DNA from: Oceanihabitans iliipiscarium
GTDB lineage: Bacteria; Bacteroidota; Bacteroidia; Flavobacteriales; Flavobacteriaceae
NCBI RefSeq assembly: GCF_042686125.1
Contig: NZ_JBHUOV010000007.1
Location: 186,001-250,000 of the forward strand
Direction of reading: 5' to 3'
DNA: 64,000 nt
This document shows, in pieces, positions 50,658-60,016 of this stretch (position 1 is the first letter of the stretch; the number at the start of each line of letters is the position of its first letter). Below the pieces are notes generated by a model. That model did no database searches, was not told the origin of the DNA, and saw nothing but the letters and a program-made list of their open reading frames with translations. A program made the translations under genes and the position numbers.

Positions 50658-51638
50658 ATGTCTGATACAATTGAAAAAATAAAGTGCTTAATAATAGGCT
50701 CTGGGCCTGCGGGTTACACTGCTGCAATTTATGCTGCACGCGCAAATATGAAACCTGTTTTATACCAAGGCACTCAGCCAGGAGGTCAATTAACAACGAC
50801 TAATGAAGTTGAGAATTTTCCTGGTTATCCTGAAGGAATAACTGGACCAGAAATGATGATGGAGCTACAAAAACAAGCCGAGCGATTTGAAACAGATGTT
50901 CGTGATGGTTGGGTTACTAAAGTTGATTTTTCTGGAGATGTACATAAGGTTTGGGTGAATGAAACTAAAGAAATTCACTGTGATACAGTTATTATTTCTA
51001 CTGGAGCATCTGCTAAATATTTAGGATTAGATTCTGAACAAAAGTATTTAAAACTAGGAGGAGGTGTTTCTGCATGCGCTGTTTGTGATGGGTTCTTTTA
51101 TAGAAATCAAGAAGTTGTGATTGTTGGAGCAGGAGATAGTGCTTGTGAAGAAGCGCACTACCTTTCAAAATTGTGCAAAAAAGTTACAATGTTAGTCAGA
51201 CGTGACGAGTTTAGAGCGTCAAAAATTATGGCAGCTCGTGTAAAAAACACAGAGAATATTGAAATATTATTCAATACAGAAACCGATGAGGTTTTAGGTG
51301 ATGGTCAGGTTGTAACTGGTGTACGTGTCTTTAATAATCAAACGAATGAGAAGCATGAGATTCCTGCCACAGGATTTTTTGTTGCCATTGGTCATAAGCC
51401 AAATACTGATATTTTTAAAGGCTTTTTGGAATTGGATGAAACAGGTTATATCGTTAATGTACCAGGAACATCTAAAACAAATATTGAAGGTGTTTTTGTA
51501 AGTGGTGATGCTGCAGATCATGTGTATCGACAAGCCGTTACTGCTGCAGGAACTGGTTGTATGGCTGCTTTAGATGCAGAGCGATGGCTAGCTGCTAAAG
51601 ATTCTACTTTTGAAGTGAGTACATCGACCTATAACTAA
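50658..51638 (+). CDS. trxB: Thioredoxin-disulfide reductase
   Basis: This 326-residue FAD enzyme uses NADPH to reduce thioredoxin. The FAD motif GSGPAGYTAAIYAA is at the N-terminus, the redox pair is Cys140 and Cys143 in CAVC, the NADPH motif VGAGDSACEEAHYL follows, and the C-terminal FAD loop is VFVSGDAADHVYRQAVTAAGTGCMAA. It is full length and cytosolic. It has its own promoter and ends at a strong bidirectional terminator. Confidence 0.97.
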   Translation: MSDTIEKIKCLIIGSGPAGYTAAIYAARANMKPVLYQGTQPGGQLTTTNEVENFPGYPEGITGPEMMMELQKQAERFETDVRDGWVTKVDFSGDVHKVWVNETKEIHCDTVIISTGASAKYLGLDSEQKYLKLGGGVSACAVCDGFFYRNQEVVIVGAGDSACEEAHYLSKLCKKVTMLVRRDEFRASKIMAARVKNTENIEILFNTETDEVLGDGQVVTGVRVFNNQTNEKHEIPATGFFVAIGHKPNTDIFKGFLELDETGYIVNVPGTSKTNIEGVFVSGDAADHVYRQAVTAAGTGCMAALDAERWLAAKDSTFEVSTSTYN

Positions 51639-51655
51639 AATTAAGTGGTGTATAT

Positions 51656-51688
51656 AAAAAAAAACCGAAGCCAACGCTTCGGTTTTTT
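51656..51688. terminator. Bidirectional terminator between trxB and the M2 peptidase gene
   Basis: AAAACCGAAGC/GCTTCGGTTTT forms an 11-bp stem with a CAAC loop and A and T runs on both sides, so it can stop both convergent genes. Confidence 0.9.
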
Positions 51689-51715
51689 AGTTTTAATATA
51701 TTTTCAAAATAATTA

Positions 51716-53530
51716 TTATAAAGTTTCAGGTAGTGTGTAAGTTCTTCCTTCGTTTTGTTCTTTTAAATATGTCATTAAAGGCGCAAAATATTCTAGCATT
51801 GGTTTAGCACTCATTTCACTACCTACACTTTCTTTTAACAATTCACGCCAATCATTATTTGCTCCAGTTTTTAATACCTCTTTTAGGAAGTCACCAACGG
51901 CTTTACTACCATAATAATTAGTTGCATGAGGATCTTGTTTTAAAATGTTCTTAGCAATATGGTCATGAAATTGAAACAGTAGAATATACGACACTGCATA
52001 GTCATAATATTGAGCGGCATCGTTATTTATGTGTGTTTTAGAAGCAGCATCACAATATTCTTCACCGCGATTTGAAGGCGGAACCATACCTTGGTACTTT
52101 TTTGCTAATGCCCACCACTTTTTGTTGAATTGATCCTTAGGTAAATCTTCAGCATATAAAGCGTTTTCAAATTCGGTCATTACACCAGCTGAAAAAGGTA
52201 AAAAGATCACATAGTTCAATGCTTCTTTTAGTAGGTTTTGTGTTTCATCGATTTCTGCATTAGCATCAACTAAACCTTTGCTAGCAAGAAATGGTTTTTG
52301 CATAGCAGCTAAGCCTAATAGACTCCCAATAGCTTCGTGGTAACCACGATTAGCACCTCCACGAAGTAAAGGTGGAACATCTGGATTGGTATAAGCTTGA
52401 TAATAGTAAATATGCCCTAATTCATGGTGAATAGTTTCATAATATTCGGCTGTAGGTTCAACGCTCATTAAACAACGTAAATCGTTTTCTAAATCCATGT
52501 GCCACGCCGAAGCATGATTATTTTTTTTGTAGGTGGCATCTTCAGGTAAAGGATACATGCTTGATTTTTCATAAAAACTAGCAGGCAAAGCATCAAAACC
52601 AATACTCTTATAAAAGTTTTCGCCTTCTTTAACAATCCATTCAGGATCCTTGTCTTTTAAAGCACCATCAATATCTAAACCTTCTACATTCACTAATGCA
52701 CTCCAATCTTGTCCCCAGCGGTTAGGCAACCAATGCGCAGGAATATATTCAGGTACTTCTGCATTGTATTTTTTTGCTAATTCATAACGTGCCCAAGTAT
52801 GCAATTCTCTGTATAAAGGCCAAACATCACTAACCATTTTATTCATGTCATTTAGCATGTCTTCGCGAGTCATTCCGTAGTCTGAAACCTGATAAGAAAA
52901 ATAGTCATCATAGCCTAAAGCACTAACTGTTTTATTTCGTAAATGTCTTAAGTTATCTAATCCATCTTTCAAACTTTTACCAACTTCTTTAGACGCTTCC
53001 CAGTTTTTCAGGCGTTCTGTTTCGTTATTTGATGTTCTTAAAACGTTATCGATATCTCCTGTCGATTTAGACTTTCCGTCAACCTTAAAATCAAAACCAA
53101 AAAGGGTTTCATTTTGTGCATTTTCTGCAGCAATACGCTCCTTTACTAACTCTGAAACGGTTTGCGGATTATTAGCGGCACCATATAAGATGGTGTTTAA
53201 TTGGCGCACTTGAACTAAATCTAATTGATCTTTATTCTCTAAAAATTTCTTAGTTTTTTCAATCACATCTGTGCTTCCCGAAAATTTAGCATAGGCTTCA
53301 TTTGTTTTTTGAACATTATAGGCATTTGTTGTATCACCAGCAACAATTTTAGTGTTAGCATCCCATTCAGCCAATGCAGAAGCATAAGCCAGTTTTTTAT
53401 ACGTTTTAGTATAGTCTTCTAAAAACGTTTGAACCTCAGCCTTTATATTGTCATTATTAGGCTTGGAGTTGTCTTTTTTACAAGCAACAAGAGTAAAAAG
53501 GAAACAGAGAATTAAGAGTGAATTTTTCAT
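51716..53530 (-). CDS. M2 family peptidyl-dipeptidase lipoprotein (ACE-like)
   Basis: This 604-residue lipoprotein has a signal ending at LVACK (lipidated Cys17). It resembles angiotensin-converting enzyme throughout: zinc site HHELGHIYYYQAY near residue 366, with the third ligand Glu in RGYHEAIGSLLG. It is almost wholly helical, as expected. It should remove C-terminal dipeptides from oligopeptides in the periplasm or at the surface, as part of peptide use. It stands alone between a strong terminator and the GIN genes. Confidence 0.94.
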   Translation of the reverse strand: MKNSLLILCFLFTLVACKKDNSKPNNDNIKAEVQTFLEDYTKTYKKLAYASALAEWDANTKIVAGDTTNAYNVQKTNEAYAKFSGSTDVIEKTKKFLENKDQLDLVQVRQLNTILYGAANNPQTVSELVKERIAAENAQNETLFGFDFKVDGKSKSTGDIDNVLRTSNNETERLKNWEASKEVGKSLKDGLDNLRHLRNKTVSALGYDDYFSYQVSDYGMTREDMLNDMNKMVSDVWPLYRELHTWARYELAKKYNAEVPEYIPAHWLPNRWGQDWSALVNVEGLDIDGALKDKDPEWIVKEGENFYKSIGFDALPASFYEKSSMYPLPEDATYKKNNHASAWHMDLENDLRCLMSVEPTAEYYETIHHELGHIYYYQAYTNPDVPPLLRGGANRGYHEAIGSLLGLAAMQKPFLASKGLVDANAEIDETQNLLKEALNYVIFLPFSAGVMTEFENALYAEDLPKDQFNKKWWALAKKYQGMVPPSNRGEEYCDAASKTHINNDAAQYYDYAVSYILLFQFHDHIAKNILKQDPHATNYYGSKAVGDFLKEVLKTGANNDWRELLKESVGSEMSAKPMLEYFAPLMTYLKEQNEGRTYTLPETL

Positions 53531-53595
53531 TGGATTGAATTTAGTTGAGCTTTAAAGTTAAAAAAAAACCGAAATACAAATTAGGGTTTATCGTT

Positions 53596-54444
53596 TTATA
53601 ATTCTTTTTTGTGAATGGACGAGGTGTCTTTAAAATTGTTTATAGTGATTTTAGGATCGCCATATAGATATATTTCACTACTTCCAGAAGTTTCTATAGT
53701 TACCTCGTCTATAACTTGAATAGTAGCATCACTAGAATCCTCTGTGGTAACTATACATGTATTAATGCTTAAATTTTTTGCAGAAAAATCTGAAGCGTTT
53801 ATAGTCGTTAGAGTTAAGTAATCGACATCACCTTCAATTTTTGCATAAGCTCTTTTGTACATATCGACATATAAACTATCGGTTTCAATAAGCGCTTCGG
53901 TTTTGCTATTTTCATCTAACTCTAAAGTGACAGTTTTGCTTTCAATATTTAGTTTTGATTTTGAACTAATTCCGAATGTTGACTTGTTATTATTGATTAA
54001 TTTAAAATATTGATTTTCAATATTTAAGAAAGCTCTAGCGTAATCTTTAATTTGTAGCTCTAGGCTGTCGTTTTTGATCGTGTTGGTTGCGCTAATTTCA
54101 GCATCTTCACTGACTTCTATTTTATGTAATGCAGACGTGTAAAAAACGGTTATGTTTAAGCGTTTACTCGACTGAATTTTAGCTGTTGTTTTAAATTTTA
54201 GGACATTATCTTTTACAGAAAAACGGATTACATCATGTAGATTTTCATCGGTTTCAATTTCAACAGAAGGGGAGTCACTTTCAATGAGTTCAATTTCAAA
54301 TTTTTCACCAAAATCAATGGTATTAAATTCATCAATTTTAGTTTCAATGGTTGTTACATTTTTATTTCCTTTAATTTTTTCTTGTGCAAAACTAGTACAT
54401 GTTATGGTAACAATGCATAGGAAGGAGAGCCATTTTTTTGACAT
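53596..54444 (-). CDS. DUF2807 (head-GIN-like) exported protein
   Basis: The 282-residue protein has a signal peptide (MSKKWLSFLCIVTITCTSFAQ) and a beta-helical adhesin-like body of the DUF2807 type: FNTIDFGEKFEIELIESDSPSVEIET, with later repeated short strands (YAKIEGDVDYLTLTTINAS, ASDFSAKNLSINTC). It ends VTIETSGSSEIYLYGDPKI, the usual GIN end motif. It belongs to the envelope group PadR-PspC-GIN in this region, with a 158-bp gap from the next GIN gene. The role in envelope stress is only inferred from context. Confidence 0.85.
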   Translation of the reverse strand: MSKKWLSFLCIVTITCTSFAQEKIKGNKNVTTIETKIDEFNTIDFGEKFEIELIESDSPSVEIETDENLHDVIRFSVKDNVLKFKTTAKIQSSKRLNITVFYTSALHKIEVSEDAEISATNTIKNDSLELQIKDYARAFLNIENQYFKLINNNKSTFGISSKSKLNIESKTVTLELDENSKTEALIETDSLYVDMYKRAYAKIEGDVDYLTLTTINASDFSAKNLSINTCIVTTEDSSDATIQVIDEVTIETSGSSEIYLYGDPKITINNFKDTSSIHKKEL

Positions 54445-54602
54445 GCTTTTTTAAGTGTTAATTTTGTTGAAACAAATATATACAAAAACCATCCCAAACT
54501 TGATTTTAAGTTTAGAATGGTTTGATTGGTTGGTTGCTTGGTTTGAGTATTCCTTAACAGAAATACGCTTTTAGATACTAAAACGAGTTTAGTATGGTGT
54601 TA

Positions 54603-55331
54603 TTATCGTTTTGAGATACTTCCAGATACACCATCGCTTTTTTCTACTTTTTCTGGATTACCATAATAAGTAACATCGCCACCACTAGTCGCTTTGGCGT
54701 AAAGCTCTTTTTTTGAGTTAACCGTTATTCCTGCGCCACTTGTTGCTTTAACTCGAGAAGAATTTGCGATTAAATCTTCAGCATCTATATCACTTCCGCT
54801 TGTCGCTTGAGCATTAAATGTATTGGTTTGACCTTTTAATTTTAAATCACTTCCACTAGTCGCTTTGCATTTTAAAGTTTCGGTTTCAACTTCTAAATCC
54901 ATATCGCTGCCACTTGTAGAAATGAGCTCTAATTGGTTGGCACGAATAATTTTTGTTGAAAAGACATCACTTCCGCTTGTCGATTTAATGCTTGTGAGAT
55001 ATTTAAATGTAAGATTGATTTTTTTAGCTTCAGCATGACCAATATTTTTATCTGAATAAATTCTCAATACTCCATTTTCAACTTTAGTTTGAATGAGGTC
55101 ATGTAAGTTTTCGTTAGCCTCTACAGTTAAACTTTCTGTGTCACCTTGAGTTAGGTATAGATCTAGTCCATCACTGATTTTTACAGATGAAAAATCGGAG
55201 TCTAATGTTCTATTTACAGAAGAAACTGGACCAGTTCCTTTAATTCCGTTGTTAAAAGTTACATCGAAATTACAGGATAGTAAAAACATACTTAATAATG
55301 TGGTTACAATGATTTTGATTAGTGTTGTCAT
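54603..55331 (-). CDS. Head-GIN domain (DUF2807) lipoprotein
   Basis: The 242-residue lipoprotein has lipobox LLSC (Cys20) and begins with the GIN signature GIKGTGPVSSVNRTLDSDF, followed by DGLDLYLTQGDTESLTVEANENL. From about residue 110 it shows six regular TSGSD-type turns (SGSDVF, SGSDMD, SGSDLK, SGSDID, SGAGIT, SGGDVT) spaced about 20 residues apart, typical of a right-handed beta-helix. It ends YYGNPEKVEKSDGVSGSISKR. It lies 99 bp beyond the PspC gene and is probably in the same operon. Confidence 0.9.
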   Translation of the reverse strand: MTTLIKIIVTTLLSMFLLSCNFDVTFNNGIKGTGPVSSVNRTLDSDFSSVKISDGLDLYLTQGDTESLTVEANENLHDLIQTKVENGVLRIYSDKNIGHAEAKKINLTFKYLTSIKSTSGSDVFSTKIIRANQLELISTSGSDMDLEVETETLKCKATSGSDLKLKGQTNTFNAQATSGSDIDAEDLIANSSRVKATSGAGITVNSKKELYAKATSGGDVTYYGNPEKVEKSDGVSGSISKR

Positions 55332-55430
55332 GATTGTTCGTTTTTTGATTGATTACGTTGTAAATGTATTACAACAGACTGATGGTTAAAATATTAAAAT
55401 TCTGAGTTGTTGTTTTTAGTTGATGAATTG

Positions 55431-57248
55431 TTAATTATCGTCTGATGTGATTTTTATACCATCATCATCTATCTTTACTTTAATATCATCAGACTTAGCT
55501 TTAACACCATGATCGTCAATTTTTAAAGTAGAGTCTTCAGTCTTAAGTTCTAAGCCATGATCATCTATTTTTAGGTTTGTCCCTTTGTCATTAACATTGA
55601 ATTTAATTTTGAAGTCATCATCATCATCATCTTCAATTGGACAATCATAACAAATCAGTTTATTACTATCAACCGTTAAGTAATGCTCTTCCATGCCATG
55701 ATCTAGAATGTCATTATAATAGCTAGAATTACTATGGTATGGATAGGTGTTGTTATGAGCATAAAGTGTTAAGCCTTCAGGTAAGTATAAAATAATTTCT
55801 ACTTCCTGATCTCTAAATTTATTTTTTGCCTCTGTAATTAAATAAGAATCTAATTGTAATTCGTTTCCAACTAAAGCATAATTGTAATTAATTTCATTTG
55901 CACGATCTTTAGCTAACTGAAAGTTTCTACCATCTGAACTTTTATCAATTTGAATTGTTGCTATAGAATCTTTGGTTGAGCGTACAATTAATCTTATATC
56001 TGATGAATAGATTAATTTTTCATTATTCTCATCATAAACAATGCGTATAGAATGTCTATGATTATAATTATGAGATTTAGAGTATGCTTCGTGATCTACC
56101 ATTTTTAAATATAAAGTGTCACTTGGTGTTATGTACAACTGTTCTTTTTGCGTTACACTTGCATCAAAAGCATGTTCGGTAGCTTGTCTAATTCCAAGAA
56201 TTATAAGACCAATGATTGCCATTATCCATAAACCTAGTAATGAAAATTTCGCAACGTTTCCGATAGATTTTAAATTGTTAATTAGAATTTTTAATCCTAA
56301 GTAAAAGACAAAGAAAAACGGAATACCTACAGCAAATAACGTTAGTAATGATACTAGCCAAACAGGAGTGTTGGCTGCATTTGCTGTTTCGACGATATCA
56401 AAACCAGGAACGTCTATAGCGTCAGAAACACCTACAGTAAACATGCCTATAATCATACCTATTAATACTGAAGCACCAACAATGATTAGTAAAACACCAA
56501 TGAATTTGGCAGCGACTTTAAGGAAAAACATAAAGATATCTCCAATTGTATCAAAGAATGATTTTGAAGTAGATTTTAATGAGTTGGTCTGTTTTTGAAA
56601 ATCCACATTTTTTGCAGCATCAGAAACAGAATCTGAAACATTTCTTGCTACATCAGAAACGGTATCTGTTACTGTAGAAATACCGCCTTTAATTTTTTTT
56701 TCAATGTTGCTAATGTTAACAGGTTCACCTGTCATCATTAACTTGTCTGAAGTGGTTACAGCCTCAGGAAGTAAAATCCATAGTAAAATGTATAATAGTA
56801 TTCCTGTTCCAGCACCAAAAATTAAAAGAATCCAGATGAGTCGAATCCAGATGGCATCTATTCCGAAATAATGCCCTAAACCAGACGATACACCACCTAC
56901 ATATGAATTTTCGGTATCTCTAAAAAGTTTTCTTGACGATTTATGGCTAGTAGGTCTAGTAGGTTCATCTTCAAATATTTCGTCGTCTACGAGATAATCT
57001 TCAGGTTGGCCCATAATAGTAATAACTTCGTCTACTTCAGCATTACCTATAACTTGTTTTTCATGTTTTACTCGCTCGTTAAATAATTCGGCTATACGAG
57101 CTTCAATGTCTGATATAATTTCAGAACGTCCTTGAGAGTCTGTAAATGAACGTTTTATAGCCTCAAGATAGCGTTGTAGTTTTGCGTATGCATCTTCATC
57201 GATGTGAAAAAATATACCTGCTAAATTTATGTTGACTGTTTTATTCAT
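55431..57248 (-). CDS. PspC domain membrane protein
   Basis: This 605-residue protein has a short N-terminal domain (NKTVNINLAGIFFHIDEDAYAKL), a PspC domain at about 107-165 (KLFRDTENSYVGGVSSGLGHYFGIDAIW with a following membrane helix), four or five more membrane segments up to about residue 380, and a soluble C-terminal part. The last 50 residues repeat a unit based on K-I-D-D-(H/D)-G. PspC family proteins respond to phage shock or envelope stress. It overlaps the PadR gene by 4 bp (ATGA), so the regulator and this protein are made together. Confidence 0.92.
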   Translation of the reverse strand: MNKTVNINLAGIFFHIDEDAYAKLQRYLEAIKRSFTDSQGRSEIISDIEARIAELFNERVKHEKQVIGNAEVDEVITIMGQPEDYLVDDEIFEDEPTRPTSHKSSRKLFRDTENSYVGGVSSGLGHYFGIDAIWIRLIWILLIFGAGTGILLYILLWILLPEAVTTSDKLMMTGEPVNISNIEKKIKGGISTVTDTVSDVARNVSDSVSDAAKNVDFQKQTNSLKSTSKSFFDTIGDIFMFFLKVAAKFIGVLLIIVGASVLIGMIIGMFTVGVSDAIDVPGFDIVETANAANTPVWLVSLLTLFAVGIPFFFVFYLGLKILINNLKSIGNVAKFSLLGLWIMAIIGLIILGIRQATEHAFDASVTQKEQLYITPSDTLYLKMVDHEAYSKSHNYNHRHSIRIVYDENNEKLIYSSDIRLIVRSTKDSIATIQIDKSSDGRNFQLAKDRANEINYNYALVGNELQLDSYLITEAKNKFRDQEVEIILYLPEGLTLYAHNNTYPYHSNSSYYNDILDHGMEEHYLTVDSNKLICYDCPIEDDDDDDFKIKFNVNDKGTNLKIDDHGLELKTEDSTLKIDDHGVKAKSDDIKVKIDDDGIKITSDDN

Positions 57249-57586
57249 TTTTTTGTTGTTTTTTGGCTTGTTACTATATTAACTGCGTTTTGTAATTCGT
57301 TCCAAGTAGTGTTTAACTCTTTAAGAAATAGTTTTCCAGTTTCAGTTAAACCATAGTATTTTCTTGGAGGTCCTGAGGTTGATTCTTCCCATCTATAATT
57401 GAGAAGTCCAGCGTTTTTTAAGCGTGTGAGTAAAGGGTAAATAGTACCCTCTACAACAAGCAATTTGGCGTCTTTTAATGTTCCTAATATTTCTGCAACG
57501 TAAGCATCATTATCTTTTAAGACAGAAAGGATACAGTATTCAAGAACACCTTTACGCATTTGTGCTTTTGTGTTTTCAATCTTCAT
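57245..57586 (-). CDS. PadR family transcriptional regulator
   Basis: This 113-residue protein is a short PadR-type winged-helix regulator: MRKGVLEYCILSVLKDNDAYVAEILGTLKDA, VEGTIYPLLTRLKNAGLLNYRW and ESTSGPPRKYYGLTETGKLFL. PadR proteins are dimeric repressors. It starts the operon padR-pspC-GIN and most likely controls it, a common arrangement in Bacteroidota. No palindromic operator stands out in the 80 bp upstream. Confidence 0.95.
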   Translation of the reverse strand: MKIENTKAQMRKGVLEYCILSVLKDNDAYVAEILGTLKDAKLLVVEGTIYPLLTRLKNAGLLNYRWEESTSGPPRKYYGLTETGKLFLKELNTTWNELQNAVNIVTSQKTTKK

Positions 57587-57667
57587 ATTGTCATGCGATT
57601 TAAAATTATTAAACTGTTCATTTTTTGATTGATTTGATTGATGAAACTGAAATTAATTCAGCATAAA

Positions 57668-58114
57668 TTATTTTAAAAAATTGATGGTTAGTGGGTATTT
57701 ATAAAAATCGCCTTCTCTGGCTGTTAAACTCGCTTTGATGATGAACACTAGTTCTAAAATAAAACCAACTACTGCTAATCCTGCAAAAGCACCTCCTATA
57801 TATAATAGAGGAGAAGGCTTGTCTATGTTTATTTGAATACTTTCAAAAGCATTAATATCTAGAAAATCAATACCATTAAAGAGATTAAAAATAAAAAAGG
57901 GCACAGTAAGTAAGCCTACTACTATACTGTATAAAAGTATACTAATTTGAAAATTAATCGCTTGCTTACCATGAGCATCTACAAAATCCGATTTATCTTT
58001 ATTAGCAACCCAAAGAATGATTGGTCCTAAAAAATTACCTAACGGAATAATAAACCTAGAAAATGTAGATAAATGTATAAAAGTGGCAATATTTTTTTGA
58101 TGTGAGTCTTCCAT
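57668..58114 (-). CDS. DUF4870 family membrane protein
   Basis: The 148-residue protein starts with a soluble stretch and has three membrane segments. It matches DUF4870: ATFIHLSTFSRFIIPLGNFLGPIILWVANK, SDFVDAHGKQAINFQIS and the end FIIKASLTAREGDFYKYPLTI. The family is uncharacterised. It lies 81 bp from the PadR gene and may be read with it or separately. Confidence 0.9.
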   Translation of the reverse strand: MEDSHQKNIATFIHLSTFSRFIIPLGNFLGPIILWVANKDKSDFVDAHGKQAINFQISILLYSIVVGLLTVPFFIFNLFNGIDFLDINAFESIQINIDKPSPLLYIGGAFAGLAVVGFILELVFIIKASLTAREGDFYKYPLTINFLK

Positions 58115-58258
58115 TTTAAAAAAGCATATAATAGTTTCTTATGCAAATATATATCTAAAAGAAGGTATTGTGCAATACAAAGTACTAAAAATTAACAAAA
58201 AATTAACAAATTGCATTGTCAAATATTTTCAATAATTTTGAAGATATATAACGAACAA

Positions 58259-58720
58259 ATGAAGCTTACACCTAGAAAAATAAACACCTTTAACTGCTTT
58301 AAACTTCCAGCCGTATTTTTTACTGGAATCCGCGTTAAATCAATTAACAATGAAGTTTGTACAGTGTCAGTAAAGCATAGATGGATTAATCAAAATCCTT
58401 TTAAATCAATGTTTTGGGCAGTACAAGGTATGGCTGCAGAGTTAACTACTGGCGCATTAATGCTTATGAAAATTAAAGAAAGTGGACAAAACATCTCTAT
58501 GCTTGTTGCTAATAATAATGCGACATTTACTAAAAAGGCTACAGGACGAATTACTTTTCAATGTCAAGATGGCAATAAAATAGATGAAGCTATAATTAAA
58601 GCTATTGAAACAGGAGAAGGACAGACCATTTGGATGCAATCTGTTGGAACAAATGAAGATGGAATAGAAGTGTCAGTCTTTAATTTTGAATGGTCTATAA
58701 AAGTTAAATCTAAGACCTAA
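58259..58720 (+). CDS. DUF4442 / hotdog-fold thioesterase-like protein
   Basis: I set the start at ATG 58259 (153 residues); an in-frame TTG at 58211 lies in untranslated AT-rich DNA. The protein shows the hotdog pattern: KLPAVFFTGIRVKSINNEVCTVSVKHRWINQNPFKSMFWAVQGMAAELTTGALM, then ATFTKKATGRITFQCQDG. DUF4442 members resemble acyl-CoA thioesterases, but no catalytic residue can be claimed. It is 60 bp upstream of the AIM24-like gene on the same strand. Confidence 0.85.
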   Translation: MKLTPRKINTFNCFKLPAVFFTGIRVKSINNEVCTVSVKHRWINQNPFKSMFWAVQGMAAELTTGALMLMKIKESGQNISMLVANNNATFTKKATGRITFQCQDGNKIDEAIIKAIETGEGQTIWMQSVGTNEDGIEVSVFNFEWSIKVKSKT

Positions 58721-58780
58721 GCTGTAACAAAAAAAAGCAATTCACAACATATATACAATTATAACAATCAAATCAAAAAT

Positions 58781-59581
58781 ATGACAGCACACGAAATAGA
58801 TTACAGAATTTACGGCGAAGAAATGCAATTCGTAGAAATAGAACTCGACCCTCAAGAAGGCGTTGTTGCTGAGGCTGGAAGCTTTATGATGATGGATGAT
58901 GGTATTAAAATGGAGACCATTTTTGGAGATGGCTCTGAAAAGGATACTGGTTTTCTCGGAAAAATTCTAGGAGCTGGTAAACGAATTCTTACAGGAGAAA
59001 GTTTGTTTATGACTGCTTTTTATAATAACCTAACAGGAAAAAAAAACGTAAGTTTTGCTTCGCCTTATCCTGGTAAAATTATTCCTATAGATCTAACCGA
59101 GTTTGGTGGTAAATTCATTTGTCAAAAAGATGCCTTTTTATGTGCAGCTAAAGGAGTGAGTGTTGGGATTGAATTTTCTAAAAAACTAGGGCGAGGTTTA
59201 TTTGGTGGAGAAGGCTTTATCATGCAAAAACTAGAAGGTGATGGTATGGCATTCGTTCATGCAGGAGGGACTATGGCAAAAAAAGAATTGAAAGTAGGTG
59301 AAACCTTGCGTGTTGATACAGGATGTATTGTTGGTTTTGATCAAACGGTAAATTATGATATTGAGTTTGTTGGTGGTATAAAAAACACAGTTTTTGGTGG
59401 TGAAGGTTTGTTCTTTGCTAAACTTGAAGGTCCAGGTACGGTTTTCGTACAATCCTTACCATTTAGTCGATTAGCAGGACGAGTATTAGCTAGTGCACCA
59501 AGAGGAGGAGGAAAAAGTAAAGGTGAAGGCAGTATTCTTGGTGGTATAGGCGATCTGCTGGATGGAGATAATAATTTTTAG
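58781..59581 (+). CDS. TIGR00266 / AIM24 family protein
   Basis: This 266-residue protein belongs to the AIM24-like family: FVEIELDPQEGVVAEAGSFMMMDDGI, GESLFMTAFYNN, GGEGFIMQKLEGDG and GGEGLFFAKLEGPGTVFVQSLPFSRLAGRV. It is a cytosolic beta-rich, double-psi-like repeat protein. The mitochondrial relative AIM24 affects inner-membrane organisation, but the bacterial role is unknown. The tail is Gly/Ser-rich. It follows the DUF4442 gene by 60 bp. Confidence 0.93.
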   Translation: MTAHEIDYRIYGEEMQFVEIELDPQEGVVAEAGSFMMMDDGIKMETIFGDGSEKDTGFLGKILGAGKRILTGESLFMTAFYNNLTGKKNVSFASPYPGKIIPIDLTEFGGKFICQKDAFLCAAKGVSVGIEFSKKLGRGLFGGEGFIMQKLEGDGMAFVHAGGTMAKKELKVGETLRVDTGCIVGFDQTVNYDIEFVGGIKNTVFGGEGLFFAKLEGPGTVFVQSLPFSRLAGRVLASAPRGGGKSKGEGSILGGIGDLLDGDNNF

Positions 59582-59719
59582 AGCATAATTATTCTGTGTT
59601 AAAGTTTTCTTTAAATGTAAAACCAATTCATTTTTTTATTACATTTAATCAATCTAAAAATATCATGTGCCTATAAAACAGATCTACTTTTTATTTTAAT
59701 ACCTAAACCTAATTAAATT

Positions 59720-59917
59720 ATGGCAAGAGCAATGTTTGAGTACACAAAAACTGTACTTAAAAAAGTAAGTTTTGATGCGACGTTGTTTTGCAAAGAAGTA
59801 CAAAAAGCGATTCAAAGATTATTACCTTATGAAATAGAAGAGTTAAAAATCTTTATACAATCGCTAGTACAGCAAAACCCAGAATTAAATCAATGTTTAA
59901 TATATTTAAAACCATAA
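59720..59917 (+). CDS. Small conserved-looking helical protein
   Basis: This 65-residue protein starts MARAMFEYTKTVLKKVSFD and is probably two or three helices (TLFCKEVQKAIQRLLPYEIEELKIFIQSLVQQNP). It has a mixed charge pattern, two cysteines and no signal peptide. I recall similar short hypothetical proteins in flavobacteria but no function. It has its own terminator directly after the stop. A clean start, helical composition and terminator support a real gene. Confidence 0.7.
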   Translation: MARAMFEYTKTVLKKVSFDATLFCKEVQKAIQRLLPYEIEELKIFIQSLVQQNPELNQCLIYLKP

Positions 59918-59946
59918 AAAAAAGCGACTTACGAGTCGCTTTTTTT
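59917..59946 (+). terminator. Terminator of the 65-residue gene
   Basis: AAAAGCGACT/AGTCGCTTTT forms a 10-bp stem with loop TACG and T6 after it. A and T runs on both sides also allow use from the reverse strand, where oxyR ends 71 bp away. Confidence 0.85.
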
Positions 59947-60016
59947 AGGTTTATTAAAATACCTTCTGTCTATAATTATGCTCTATTATGATTTTTTTTA
60001 TTACAATTCCTAAAGT

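Noticed and set aside
55610..55640. Simple TCATCATCATC repeat resembling a microsatellite
   Set aside because: It encodes an Asp-rich stretch in the PspC protein and is in frame; no sign of an independent repeat element.
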